Shown piece after piece: positions 23,762-31,410 of a stretch of 41,320 nt of DNA. Within the stretch, counting starts at the first letter, position 1. Every line of letters begins with the position of its first letter. This DNA is from an uncultured Gemmiger sp. (GTDB taxonomy: Bacteria > Bacillota > Clostridia > Oscillospirales > Ruminococcaceae). The notes beneath the pieces were generated by a model, which had not been told where the DNA came from, did not search any database, and was given only the letters and a program-made list of their open reading frames with translations. Made by a program: the position numbers and the translations under genes. The stretch is taken from positions 1-41,320 of the forward strand of contig CALXHN010000011.1 of assembly GCA_944388105.1 (NCBI GenBank), given 5' to 3'.

Positions 23762-25810
23762 TCAGTCGTCCAGTTCAAAGTCCCCGGGCAGCAGCAGGTC
23801 CAGGGGAGCGGCCGGGTCGGCCACCAGACGGCGGGACTGGTTCAGGATGGCCCGTTCCAGGGCGTTGCGGGCCATGCGGCCGTTGCCCGCCTTGGCGGCG
23901 TCCTCTGCCTGACGGCGGGCAAACCAGGATTTGAGGGGCAGGGCACAGCCTTCGTCCAGGCGGTAGCCCTTGGCGGCGGCCAGACTCCGGGTGATGGCCC
24001 ACAGCTCGTCGGCGGTGTAGTCGGGAAACTCGATCTGGTTGGGGAACCGGCTGGCCAGACCGGAGTTGGCGGCCAGGAAGGTCTGCATCTCTTTGGTGTA
24101 GCCCGCCAGCACCACCACCAGATCGTTGCGGTGGTCCTCGATGCCCTTCACCAGGGTGTCGATGGCTTCCAGGCCGAAGCTGTCCTCCCCGCCCCGGTAG
24201 AGGCTGTAGGCTTCGTCAATGAACAGCACCCCGCCCAGGGCGCTGCTGATGACCTGGTTGGTCAGGGGGGCGGTGTGGCCCACATACCGGCCCACCAGGT
24301 CGGCACGGCCCACCTCCACCAGCTGGCCGCCCCGCAAGGCGCCGATGGCCTTCAGGTACTTGGCCAGGATGCGGGCGATGGTGGTCTTGCCGGTGCCCGG
24401 GTTGCCGGTGAAGATCATGTGCATGTTGATCTCCGCCACCGGCAGGCCCTGGGCCTTGCGCCGCTGTTGGGCCTGCACGTTTTTGGCGATGTCCCGCACA
24501 AAGGTCTTGACCTGGGCAAGGCCCACGATGCGGTCCAGCTCGGCCTCCACCGCCTCCACGTCACCCCGGTATTGCTGGGGCAGCAGGCTGAGCAGGTCGA
24601 AGGCCTCCCCGCCGTCCACGGCGGCAAAGACCCGGCCCTCCCGCACCGTGAGCACCGCGGGGGTGCCGTCGGCGGGGGCGGTGTCGGTGGAAAGAACATA
24701 TTCCGCCAGGGCGCGGAAGAGCAGGTCCGCAAACTCCCGCATGGCGCTCATGCCGCCCCGCTTGCCGTACTGGGCGGCCAGATAATCCCGCATGTCCGCC
24801 CCCATGGACAGGGCCAGCCCGCACTGGCGGCGGGTCTTCTGGGCCAGGAAGTTCAGTTCCCGGGCGGCGATGGCGGCCAGACTTTCGGGGGTGAAGGGGT
24901 CGGTGCGGCAGATATCCCCGGCCAGGGCGTCCACGAACCGGGCGCCGAACCGGTCGGCCAGGGCGGCCTCATCCTTCTCGGAGAAAAAGACGAAATACTT
25001 GCCCCCGGCACTGAGCTCACCCACGGCCCCCGGGGCCAGGGCGGTGCCCACATCCACCAGGATGCCCCGCTGCAGCACATACCGGCTGGAAAGGGCCAGG
25101 GTGCCGTCCATGGCCAGGTCAGCCACCATGTTCAGGTAGGAGGAGGCACAGGCCTCGTAGTGGTCGAAGGCCAGCACCTGGGCGGGGGACTGCAGGGCTG
25201 CGTACAGGTCCTGCAGAAAGAGCTTTTCCTGGGCGGGGCCGGGGTAGAGGGCCAGGTCCAGGGTCTCGATGTCGGCGTTGGGCAGCAGGCCCCGGTCGGC
25301 CATCTGCCGCACCACACACCGCAGGGTGTAGTGGCGGCCGGTGCCCTCCGGCCCGCAGAGCAGCATGGGCCCCCGGGCTTTGCGGGGGTCGTCAGTGCCC
25401 ATGACAAAGGGACGGCGGAAGGCCTTGACCACATCCGCCACAAAGGCGTCCTGGCCCAGCACCTCGGTGCGCACGGCGGCGGCCAGCCCCTGGAACCCGG
25501 CACCCCGGGCGGGGGCAGGCCCGGGCGCGGAGGCTTTGGTATCGTCCAGCAGACCGTCGCTGCGCAGACTGCGGGTCAGTTCGGTGCTCATCCGGCGGAC
25601 GTTCTCGGTGGTGGCGGCCGCCGCCCGGTCCACTGCGTCCAGGGCGTCGGCGGCAGAGCGGCGGCGCTTGCTGCCGGCGGCCAGGGCATCCAGCTGTGCC
25701 TGCATGTCGGCCAGACTGGCAACGGCCGCATCGGCCTGTTCCTTGCTGCCGGAGCCCCGGGAACCCATCAGGCTCCGGACCCAGGCGTCATACCCGTCCT
25801 CAATGCTCAT
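23762..25810 (-). CDS. Double-AAA ATPase: degenerate ClpB-like module plus active CbbX-like module
   Basis: The 682-residue protein has a helical N-terminus (about 1-100) and a first AAA-like module at about 105-340. There GPEGTGRH (153-160) replaces the Walker A lysine and the Walker B reads VLAFDH, so it should not hydrolyse ATP. A second module at about 420-600 is of CbbX/CfxQ type, with Walker A GNPGTGKT (469-476), Walker B VLFIDEAY (527-534), sensor VVVLAGY and the Arg in GLASRFPNQ. CbbX-like ATPases remodel protein complexes (rubisco activation, type VII secretion EccA). Here the gene overlaps the 3' end of the Cys-tail membrane protein gene by 11 bases, so its likely client is that protein or the radical SAM enzyme, by inference. 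AAGGAGG precedes ATG. Confidence 0.9.
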   Translation of the reverse strand: MSIEDGYDAWVRSLMGSRGSGSKEQADAAVASLADMQAQLDALAAGSKRRRSAADALDAVDRAAAATTENVRRMSTELTRSLRSDGLLDDTKASAPGPAPARGAGFQGLAAAVRTEVLGQDAFVADVVKAFRRPFVMGTDDPRKARGPMLLCGPEGTGRHYTLRCVVRQMADRGLLPNADIETLDLALYPGPAQEKLFLQDLYAALQSPAQVLAFDHYEACASSYLNMVADLAMDGTLALSSRYVLQRGILVDVGTALAPGAVGELSAGGKYFVFFSEKDEAALADRFGARFVDALAGDICRTDPFTPESLAAIAARELNFLAQKTRRQCGLALSMGADMRDYLAAQYGKRGGMSAMREFADLLFRALAEYVLSTDTAPADGTPAVLTVREGRVFAAVDGGEAFDLLSLLPQQYRGDVEAVEAELDRIVGLAQVKTFVRDIAKNVQAQQRRKAQGLPVAEINMHMIFTGNPGTGKTTIARILAKYLKAIGALRGGQLVEVGRADLVGRYVGHTAPLTNQVISSALGGVLFIDEAYSLYRGGEDSFGLEAIDTLVKGIEDHRNDLVVVLAGYTKEMQTFLAANSGLASRFPNQIEFPDYTADELWAITRSLAAAKGYRLDEGCALPLKSWFARRQAEDAAKAGNGRMARNALERAILNQSRRLVADPAAPLDLLLPGDFELDD

Positions 25811-26894
25811 GGGGCGCCTCCTTGTCGCTTTTCACGGTGATGCGGTAAAAATTCTTCACGCTGCAGCCGGCCCGTCCGCCGCCCGCACAGGCGCAGGCAC
25901 AGGCACAGCTGGAAACACAGGCACAGGCACATCCGCCGCCGGTGCGTCCGGCACCGCCGCCCCGGAAGGAACCGCCGTCCGCATGGAAGCCGGCGGGCGG
26001 TGCGGTGGGGGTGTAGCCCGGGGGCGGGACTGCCCCCGGCGCCAGATGGATGACGTGGTGGCCGTTGCTGTACCAGCGGCGGTCACTGCGGCCGAAGCCG
26101 CCCCGCCAGCGGGGACAGGTGGTGGCGTACATCCAGAAGATGAAAAAGACAAAGGCGAAGACGGAGACCATGAAGACCAGGATGATGAGGCTGTCCCTGC
26201 TCTGGATCTCGTCGGGCTGCATGCGGGTGGTGGGGTCGTAGGTGTCGGCCAGGGCGGCAGGGACCTGCACCCGGACGGTGGCTTTCTCCCCGTGGTCCAA
26301 AGCGCCGAAGTCCCACACATAATACCCGTCTTCCATCGTGTCGGTGTCGGCGGTCATGCCGTCGGCAGCCTTCCACCGGATGGTCAGTTGCTCCACGCAC
26401 AGGTCGTCAAACCAGCCGGGGGTGAAATTGTAGCTGGCGGTGCCGTCGTCCGACACGGTGTACAGGTGGCTCTGGTGCACCCGGAAGGAAAAGCGGACCC
26501 GGCTCTGCTGGCCGGACTGGGCCGCATAGACGGGCTCATAGTACCGGTACACAAAGGTGACGCGGGCAAAGGTGTTGCCGTCCTCGGTCTGTACCCGCAC
26601 CCCCGAGACCGTGTCCGGGGTCAGGTTCTCAAATTCGTCCACATGCCCGTTGGCCAGACCAATCTTGACCCAGGACAGAGGCTCGTCGGAACTGCCGCCG
26701 ATGACCTCCCAGTCGATGTCATAGGTGATGTCAGCGCTGCCGTCTGCCCGGGGGTCCACCGTGACGGTGTAGGCGTTGATGCGGTCCAGATCGCCGCTGT
26801 CCGCCCGGGCGGGCAGCGCCGCCAGCAGGCTCAGCAGCAGGATCACAGGCAGCAGGGCGGCCAGACGGCGGGCGCGGAAAAGCAGTGTGTTCAT
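25800..26894 (-). CDS. Membrane protein with DUF2207-like ectodomain and Cys-Ala repeat C-terminal tail
   Basis: The 364-residue protein has a signal peptide (1-31), a beta-rich ectodomain (about 35-225) resembling DUF2207-type proteins, one membrane helix (234-256) and a predicted cytoplasmic tail. The tail is Gly/Pro/His-rich and then carries eight Cys at 322, 324, 326, 330, 332, 334, 336 and 344 (CACACVSSCACACAC, then RAGCS), followed by a short basic/acidic end. The Cys-Ala run is encoded by near-repeated TGTGCC codons. It lies between a radical SAM/SPASM gene (ATGA overlap) and an AAA-ATPase gene (11-base overlap), so the tail is the natural candidate substrate for the enzyme. The start ATG 26894 has AGGAGG seven bases upstream; the longer frame to 27038 is unsupported. 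Confidence 0.85.
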   Translation of the reverse strand: MNTLLFRARRLAALLPVILLLSLLAALPARADSGDLDRINAYTVTVDPRADGSADITYDIDWEVIGGSSDEPLSWVKIGLANGHVDEFENLTPDTVSGVRVQTEDGNTFARVTFVYRYYEPVYAAQSGQQSRVRFSFRVHQSHLYTVSDDGTASYNFTPGWFDDLCVEQLTIRWKAADGMTADTDTMEDGYYVWDFGALDHGEKATVRVQVPAALADTYDPTTRMQPDEIQSRDSLIILVFMVSVFAFVFFIFWMYATTCPRWRGGFGRSDRRWYSNGHHVIHLAPGAVPPPGYTPTAPPAGFHADGGSFRGGGAGRTGGGCACACVSSCACACACAGGGRAGCSVKNFYRITVKSDKEAPHEH

Positions 26895-28279
26895 GATTCG
26901 TCCTCCTGCAAAGGCGTTTCGCCCAGAGGGCAGATGTGCAGCATTTTGGCGCTCTGCCGGCGGATGCGGCGGCAGGCCGGATGGTTCCAGATGCGCCGCC
27001 AGGGCTGGTGCAGGATACTGCCCAGCCCCGGTCCGCACAACCAGCTCTGGCAGGGCAGCACGGTGCCGTCCGGGGCGATGGCCATGTTGGACAGGCAGGC
27101 CCCGCAGCTGGGCAGCTGGGTAAAGCCCAGCTCCCGCAGGGTCTCCTCCTTCAGCCAGCCCGGACTGGTGAAGTCCAGCTCCATGCCGTGCGCCTCCGCA
27201 AAGGCCCGGGCGTCTTTCAGGGTCCGGGTGAGTTCGGCGGGGGACAGGCGGGTGCCCCGGCTCTCGGGGCTCTGGGCGCTGCCCGCGGGGATCAGCCCGG
27301 AACAGGTGGCGTACCGGATGCCCAGTTCATGGGCCAGGGCCAGGGTGGATGCATAGTCCCGGTTCAGGCTGCACAGCGGGGTGTTGATGCTCACGTTCAG
27401 GCCGGCGGCCAGGGCGTTGCGGATACCGGCAATGGTGTCCGCATAGCCCGGGGCCCCCACCAGGGTATTGTGGATGGATTCGTCGGCGGAATACAGGGTG
27501 ACCTGCACGCTGTCCAGGCTGGCCTCATACAGGTCGTGGCACAAAGCGCTGGTGAGCATCCGGCCGTTGGTGTTCAGCCGGGTGACGAACCACTGGGCGG
27601 CGTCCACCAGCTTGACCAGGTCGTGGCGCAGGGTGGGTTCGCCCCCGGTGAAGGTCAGCTGGGGGATGCCCGCCGCCCGACATTTCTGGATGACCGCCAG
27701 CCACTGGTCGGTGTCCAGCTCCTCGGTCTCGCCGTAGGGCTGGCGGGCGGCGTAGCAGTGCAGGCATTTCTGGTTGCAGTGCCAGGCCCCGTCCTTGACC
27801 ATGGCGCTGATGAGCAGGTCCATGCGGTGGGGCGCCGCCATGTGGCGGGCATAGGAACCCAGGTCCATGGGCTGGATCTCCTGGGCGGGGGCCTTGCCTC
27901 TGGCGATGGCGGACAGCGCTTCCATCATGGAGCGCAGGTCGGCGGCGATCTGTTCCGGCGGGGTGCGTTTGTACACGGCGCAGGTGGCCTGCACGGCGGC
28001 GTCGGCGGCCTGCTGCCACTGCTCCTCCCCGATCTCCTGGCCTTCAAAGGGCTGCAGGGTTTCCATCAGGTTGGCCAGCAGAATGGCCCAGGAAACGCTC
28101 AGGGGCAGGATGTCCTTTCCGTTGAGGATGGCCACAAAGGGCACGTCGGTGTGCTGGTGCCGGCTGGGCACCAGATGGATGCGAAGGGCGCCGGGTCCTT
28201 CCGGGTCCAGGGTGATGTGGCACACATGGTCCAGATGGCGGCGCAGAAACTGGGTCTCGGCCCGGCTCAAAAGCGGCAT
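26891..28279 (-). CDS. Radical SAM enzyme with SPASM-like C-terminal cluster domain
   Basis: The 462-residue protein has an N-terminal helical/beta domain (1-155) of unknown type, perhaps a peptide-recognition domain. The radical SAM core follows with CNQKCLHC (Cys168, 172, 175) for the [4Fe-4S]-SAM cluster and TGGEPT (211-216). The C-terminal SPASM-like region has Cys392, 395, 410, 415, 436 and 450 around ACLSNMAIAPDGTVLPC. SPASM enzymes generally modify ribosomal peptides (sactionine, ranthionine and related links), sometimes proteins. AGGAGG lies six bases before ATG 28279. Its stop overlaps the start of the Cys-tail membrane protein (ATGA), which implies coordinated amounts. Single promoter upstream. 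Confidence 0.93.
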   Translation of the reverse strand: MPLLSRAETQFLRRHLDHVCHITLDPEGPGALRIHLVPSRHQHTDVPFVAILNGKDILPLSVSWAILLANLMETLQPFEGQEIGEEQWQQAADAAVQATCAVYKRTPPEQIAADLRSMMEALSAIARGKAPAQEIQPMDLGSYARHMAAPHRMDLLISAMVKDGAWHCNQKCLHCYAARQPYGETEELDTDQWLAVIQKCRAAGIPQLTFTGGEPTLRHDLVKLVDAAQWFVTRLNTNGRMLTSALCHDLYEASLDSVQVTLYSADESIHNTLVGAPGYADTIAGIRNALAAGLNVSINTPLCSLNRDYASTLALAHELGIRYATCSGLIPAGSAQSPESRGTRLSPAELTRTLKDARAFAEAHGMELDFTSPGWLKEETLRELGFTQLPSCGACLSNMAIAPDGTVLPCQSWLCGPGLGSILHQPWRRIWNHPACRRIRRQSAKMLHICPLGETPLQEDES

Positions 28280-28375
28280 GAGATACCCTCCTGTATCGTA
28301 TTCAGAAAAGCAGGCGGCGGCCCCGCGGGCGCGCCCCGGCAAAGATTGTACAAAAGCCCGTGTAAATGTGTGGAT

Positions 28376-28404
28376 ATTATACCACAGAACTGCCCATGGG
28401 ACAA
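28376..28404 (-). promoter_or_regulatory. Promoter of the radical SAM - Cys-tail - AAA operon
   Basis: On the minus strand TTGTCC (28404-28399), 17 bases, perfect TATAAT (28381-28376) with extended -10 TGG. The leader is about 90 bases. Confidence 0.8.
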
Positions 28405-28422
28405 GGAGAGTGCCCAACAAAG

Positions 28423-28454
28423 AAAAACACCCGCCCGCGGTGTGCGGACGGGTG
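28423..28454 (-). terminator. Second of two tandem terminators after prfC
   Basis: CACCCGTCCGC and GCGGGCGGGTG (minus strand) form an 11-pair stem with one mismatch, followed by TTTTTCTTT. It insulates the radical SAM operon from prfC transcription. Confidence 0.8.
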
Positions 28455-28458
28455 AAAC

Positions 28459-28490
28459 CAAAAAAATCCCGCCCGCAGGCCGCGGACGGG
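28459..28490 (-). terminator. First terminator after prfC
   Basis: CCCGTCCGC and GCGGGCGGG (minus strand) pair around GGCCT and are followed by seven Ts. It is ten bases past the prfC stop. Confidence 0.85.
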
Positions 28491-28499
28491 AGATAACGA

Positions 28500-30113
28500 T
28501 CAGAAGGTGAGGTTGCCGAATTCGGACAGGCGCAGGTCGGAATTGTGCTCCTGGGCCCAGTTGATGCTCCACGGGCTGCCGAAGAGCAGCAGGCGGTTGC
28601 CCTTCAGGTCCTCGATGGCCCGGGTGTCGCTGGTCACGTCCAGGGTCTTGGGGTCCAGCTCGTCCGGGGTGTTGAGGATCCAGCGGATATACTCATAGGG
28701 CAGGGTCTGCAGGCGGATGTCCACGTTGTACTCGTTTTTCAGGCGGTACTCCAGCACTTCCAGCTGCAGCACGCCCACCACGCCCACAATGACTTCCTCC
28801 ATGCCGGAACCCAGGTCCCGGAAGATCTGGATGGCGCCTTCCTGGGCGATCTGTTCCATGCCCTTGACGAACTGCTTGCGCTTCATGGTGTCCACCTGGG
28901 TCACCCGGGCAAAGTGCTCGGGGGCGAAGGTGGGGATGCCCGCAAACCGCACATGGGGCTTGCCGGTGCACAGGGTATCGCCGATGGAGAAGATGCCCGG
29001 GTCAAACAGGCCGATGATATCCCCGGCGTAGGCCTCGTCCACAATGGCGCGGTCATCGGCCATCATGCTGGTGCCGGTGGCCAGTTTGATGTTCTTGTTC
29101 TCCTGCACATGGAAGGCTTCCATGCCCCGCTCGAACTTGCCGGAGCAGATGCGCACAAAGGCGATGCGGTCCCGGTGGTTCTTGTTCATGTTGGCCTGGA
29201 TCTTGAAGATGAAACCGGAGAAATCCGGGCTCTGGGGGTCCACCAGCTCGCCGCTCTCGGCGTCCTTGCGGGGCAGCGGGGTGGGGGTCAGGCGCAAAAA
29301 GTCCCGCAGGAAGGGTTCCACGCCGAAGTTGGTCAGCGCCGACCCGAAGAATACCGGGGACAATTCGCCCCGGTGCACCGCGGCCAGATCAAACTCCTCC
29401 GCGGCGCCGTCCAGCAGCTCGATGTCGTCGGCCAGACGCTGGTGGTTGTCCGCCCCGATGAGGTCGTCCAGGGCAGGGTCCCCCAGACCGGCCTCGATCT
29501 CGTCCACCATCTTCACGCCGTTGGCGCGGCCGTCGCCCTCAAAGGCCAGGACCCGGCGGCTGTTGCGGTCGAACACGCCCTTGAAGCCCTTGCCGCAGCC
29601 GATGGGCCAGTTCATGGGGTAGGTCTTGATGCCCAGGATCTCCTCAATGTTTTCCATCAGCTCAAAGGGGTCCCGGGCTTCCCGGTCCATCTTGTTGATG
29701 AAGGTGAAGATGGGGATGTGGCGCAGGGTGCAGACCTTGAACAGCTTGATGGTCTGGGCCTCCACGCCCTTGGCCGCGTCGATGACCATGACGGCAGAGT
29801 CCGCCGCCATCAGGGTGCGGTAGGTGTCCTCCGAGAAGTCCTGGTGGCCGGGGGTGTCCAGAATGTTGATGCACTTGCCCTGGTACCGGAACTGCAGCAC
29901 CGACGAGGTGACCGAGATGCCGCGCTGCTTTTCAATGTCCATCCAGTCGGACACGGCGTGCTTGGCGCTCTGCTTGCCCTTGACAGAACCGGCGGTCTGG
30001 ATGGCGCCCCCGTACAGAAGCAGCTTTTCGGTCAGGGTGGTTTTGCCGGCGTCCGGGTGCGAGATGATCGCAAATGTGCGCCGGCTTTCGATTTCTTCAC
30101 GCAATGAAGCCAT
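28500..30113 (-). CDS. prfC: Peptide chain release factor 3
   Basis: The 537-residue translational GTPase has the G1 loop SHPDAGKTTLTEK (18-30), G2 in KQRGISVTSS, G3 DTPGHQDFSEDTYR and G4 FINKMDRE, plus the RF3-specific domains 2 and 3 near the C-terminus. RF3 recycles RF1/RF2 from the ribosome after termination. Length is normal. The start ATG 30113 has AAGGAG 11 bases upstream; the longer frame to 30161 is not supported. It has its own promoter and ends in two tandem terminators, so it is a single-gene unit. Confidence 0.95.
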   Translation of the reverse strand: MASLREEIESRRTFAIISHPDAGKTTLTEKLLLYGGAIQTAGSVKGKQSAKHAVSDWMDIEKQRGISVTSSVLQFRYQGKCINILDTPGHQDFSEDTYRTLMAADSAVMVIDAAKGVEAQTIKLFKVCTLRHIPIFTFINKMDREARDPFELMENIEEILGIKTYPMNWPIGCGKGFKGVFDRNSRRVLAFEGDGRANGVKMVDEIEAGLGDPALDDLIGADNHQRLADDIELLDGAAEEFDLAAVHRGELSPVFFGSALTNFGVEPFLRDFLRLTPTPLPRKDAESGELVDPQSPDFSGFIFKIQANMNKNHRDRIAFVRICSGKFERGMEAFHVQENKNIKLATGTSMMADDRAIVDEAYAGDIIGLFDPGIFSIGDTLCTGKPHVRFAGIPTFAPEHFARVTQVDTMKRKQFVKGMEQIAQEGAIQIFRDLGSGMEEVIVGVVGVLQLEVLEYRLKNEYNVDIRLQTLPYEYIRWILNTPDELDPKTLDVTSDTRAIEDLKGNRLLLFGSPWSINWAQEHNSDLRLSEFGNLTF

Positions 30114-30205
30114 ATTTCCAATTACTCCTTGTTGATTGTGACAGTGACGGCCCAAACGCATCGGTCACATGGGGGCACACTCCTCTATTCTAAGCATACT
30201 TTTCT

Positions 30206-30234
30206 ATCATACCTTGTTTGGGGCGCAAATGCAA
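30206..30234 (-). promoter_or_regulatory. Promoter of prfC
   Basis: On the minus strand TTGCAT (30234-30229), 17 bases, TATGAT (30211-30206). A second TATGCT lies just downstream. Confidence 0.65.
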
Positions 30235-30257
30235 CGGATTTTTGCCTTCCGGCGCAC

Positions 30258-30295
30258 AAAAAATCCCCCGGACCGCCTTGGAGGGGCGTCCGGGG
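30258..30295 (-). terminator. Terminator after the GNAT-MnmM fusion
   Basis: CCCCGGACGCC and GGCGGTCCGGGG pair with one bulge, followed by ATTTTTT on the minus strand. Confidence 0.75.
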
Positions 30296-30306
30296 TGTGG
30301 TATAAT
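30278..30306 (+). promoter_or_regulatory. Near-consensus plus-strand promoter with no sense gene downstream
   Basis: TTGGAG (30278-30283), 17 bases, TATAAT (30301-30306) preceded by the extended -10 TGG. It points into the 3' end of the GNAT-MnmM gene on the opposite strand. The -35 lies inside the terminator hairpin. Confidence 0.5.
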
Positions 30307-30308
30307 GG

Positions 30309-31187
30309 TCAAAGACCTGCCTGAAAAGGCTTTTTCAGCACAAAGCAGGGCAGGGGCGCCGTGGAGGCCCAGTTGGCAAACTCGCACACCAGCACGGTGT
30401 ACTTGGTCAGGGGCAGGGCGCGGAAAAATTCCAGGACAGCCTGCTTTTCCCCGTCCCCGATGACCTTGCCGCTGTACAGCACCGCCGTCAGCACGCCCCC
30501 GGGCTTGAGGGCATCCAGCGCCGCCTGCAAAGCGGGCAGGGTGCTTTCCGCCGCCGAGTGGACCGCATGGTCCGCTCCCGGCAGCCAGCCGAAGTTGAAC
30601 ACCGCTGCGTCCAGGGTGCCGGGGGGCACCAGATGCCCCAGGTCCCGGTGGTCGCAGACGATGGCCCGCCCCACCCCCTGCAGGCCGTGTTCCGCCAGCA
30701 GCCGGTTGGTGGCTTCCACCGCGGCGGGCTGGATGTCCAGGGCCAGCACCCGGCCGTTGGGAGACGCCTTGCGGCAGAGGAAGAGGGTGTCGTGGCCGTT
30801 GCCGCAGGTGGCATCCAGGAAGGTCCCGCCCGTGGGGATGGTGCCTTCCAGAAACCGGTGGCACAGCTCCACGGCGGTCATGTCCGGGGAACGCACCCGC
30901 TGCCAGGAACCGTCCGCCTCCCCCGTGGGGGAAAAGCCGAACTTGTGCAGCAGGGCCGCCGCCGCGGCATTCTCCGGCGCGGGGGCGGTGAAATGGCTGG
31001 GTGTCTGGCGGGCAAAACCGTCGTTGAGGCGCAGCATCTCCCGCAGAAGATAGCTGCCGTACCCCCGGTTGCGCCACTGGGGCTGCACCGTGAACATGGT
31101 GATGCGGTCCCCGTCCAGTTCGGCCTGACCGATGAGGGTGGATTCCTTGTACAAGAGATAGCGGTTGTCCTGCCGGGTGACCTGCAT
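30309..31187 (-). CDS. Fusion of GNAT acetyltransferase-like domain and MnmM/YtqB-like tRNA methyltransferase
   Basis: The 292-residue protein joins a GNAT domain (1-about 95; acetyl-CoA loop QPQWRNRGYGSYLL at 35-48) to a class I methyltransferase (about 100-292). The latter has DATCGNGHDT (125-134), FNFGWLPGADH, the helical STLPALQAALDALKPGG and a final CFVLKKP. The second part closely resembles Bacillus YtqB/MnmM, which methylates the nm5 group of wobble uridine 34 to give mnm5(s2)U in tRNA. The GNAT half could acetylate the same nucleoside, a tRNA or a metabolite, but that is inference. AAGGAG lies seven bases before ATG 31187. Monocistronic. Confidence 0.85.
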   Translation of the reverse strand: MQVTRQDNRYLLYKESTLIGQAELDGDRITMFTVQPQWRNRGYGSYLLREMLRLNDGFARQTPSHFTAPAPENAAAAALLHKFGFSPTGEADGSWQRVRSPDMTAVELCHRFLEGTIPTGGTFLDATCGNGHDTLFLCRKASPNGRVLALDIQPAAVEATNRLLAEHGLQGVGRAIVCDHRDLGHLVPPGTLDAAVFNFGWLPGADHAVHSAAESTLPALQAALDALKPGGVLTAVLYSGKVIGDGEKQAVLEFFRALPLTKYTVLVCEFANWASTAPLPCFVLKKPFQAGL

Positions 31188-31217
31188 GGCGCGGCTCCTT
31201 TCCTGGGATTTGTCATT

Positions 31218-31247
31218 AGAATACGGCCAAAAACCGGGTTTTGTCAA
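31218..31247 (-). promoter_or_regulatory. Promoter of the GNAT-MnmM gene
   Basis: On the minus strand a consensus TTGACA (31247-31242), 18 bases, TATTCT (31223-31218). Confidence 0.55.
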
Positions 31248-31304
31248 GGGCGGAAAGGGGCTTGCGGGGCGGGCTTTTCACATTTGTTTCACGGTCAGGA
31301 AAAA

Positions 31305-31330
31305 CCAATTTCACAATTGGCATTTATACT
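31305..31330 (+). promoter_or_regulatory. Operator-like palindrome and -10 of the HtrA gene
   Basis: A perfect inverted repeat CCAATT-TCAC-AATTGG (31305-31320) ends four bases before TATACT (31325-31330). It occupies the place of the -35 box, where a repressor or an activator could sit. Confidence 0.5.
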
Positions 31331-31410
31331 GGGAACCAAGCTCAAGGAAAGAGCCGGAGGCGCTTCGGACGCCGATCCTGGTATGAAATAGATTAAAGGA
31401 GTGCACGAAT

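Noticed and set aside
23729-25840. 700-codon plus-strand open frame opposite the AAA ATPase
   Set aside because: Same antisense artefact; no ribosome site and no recognisable domains.
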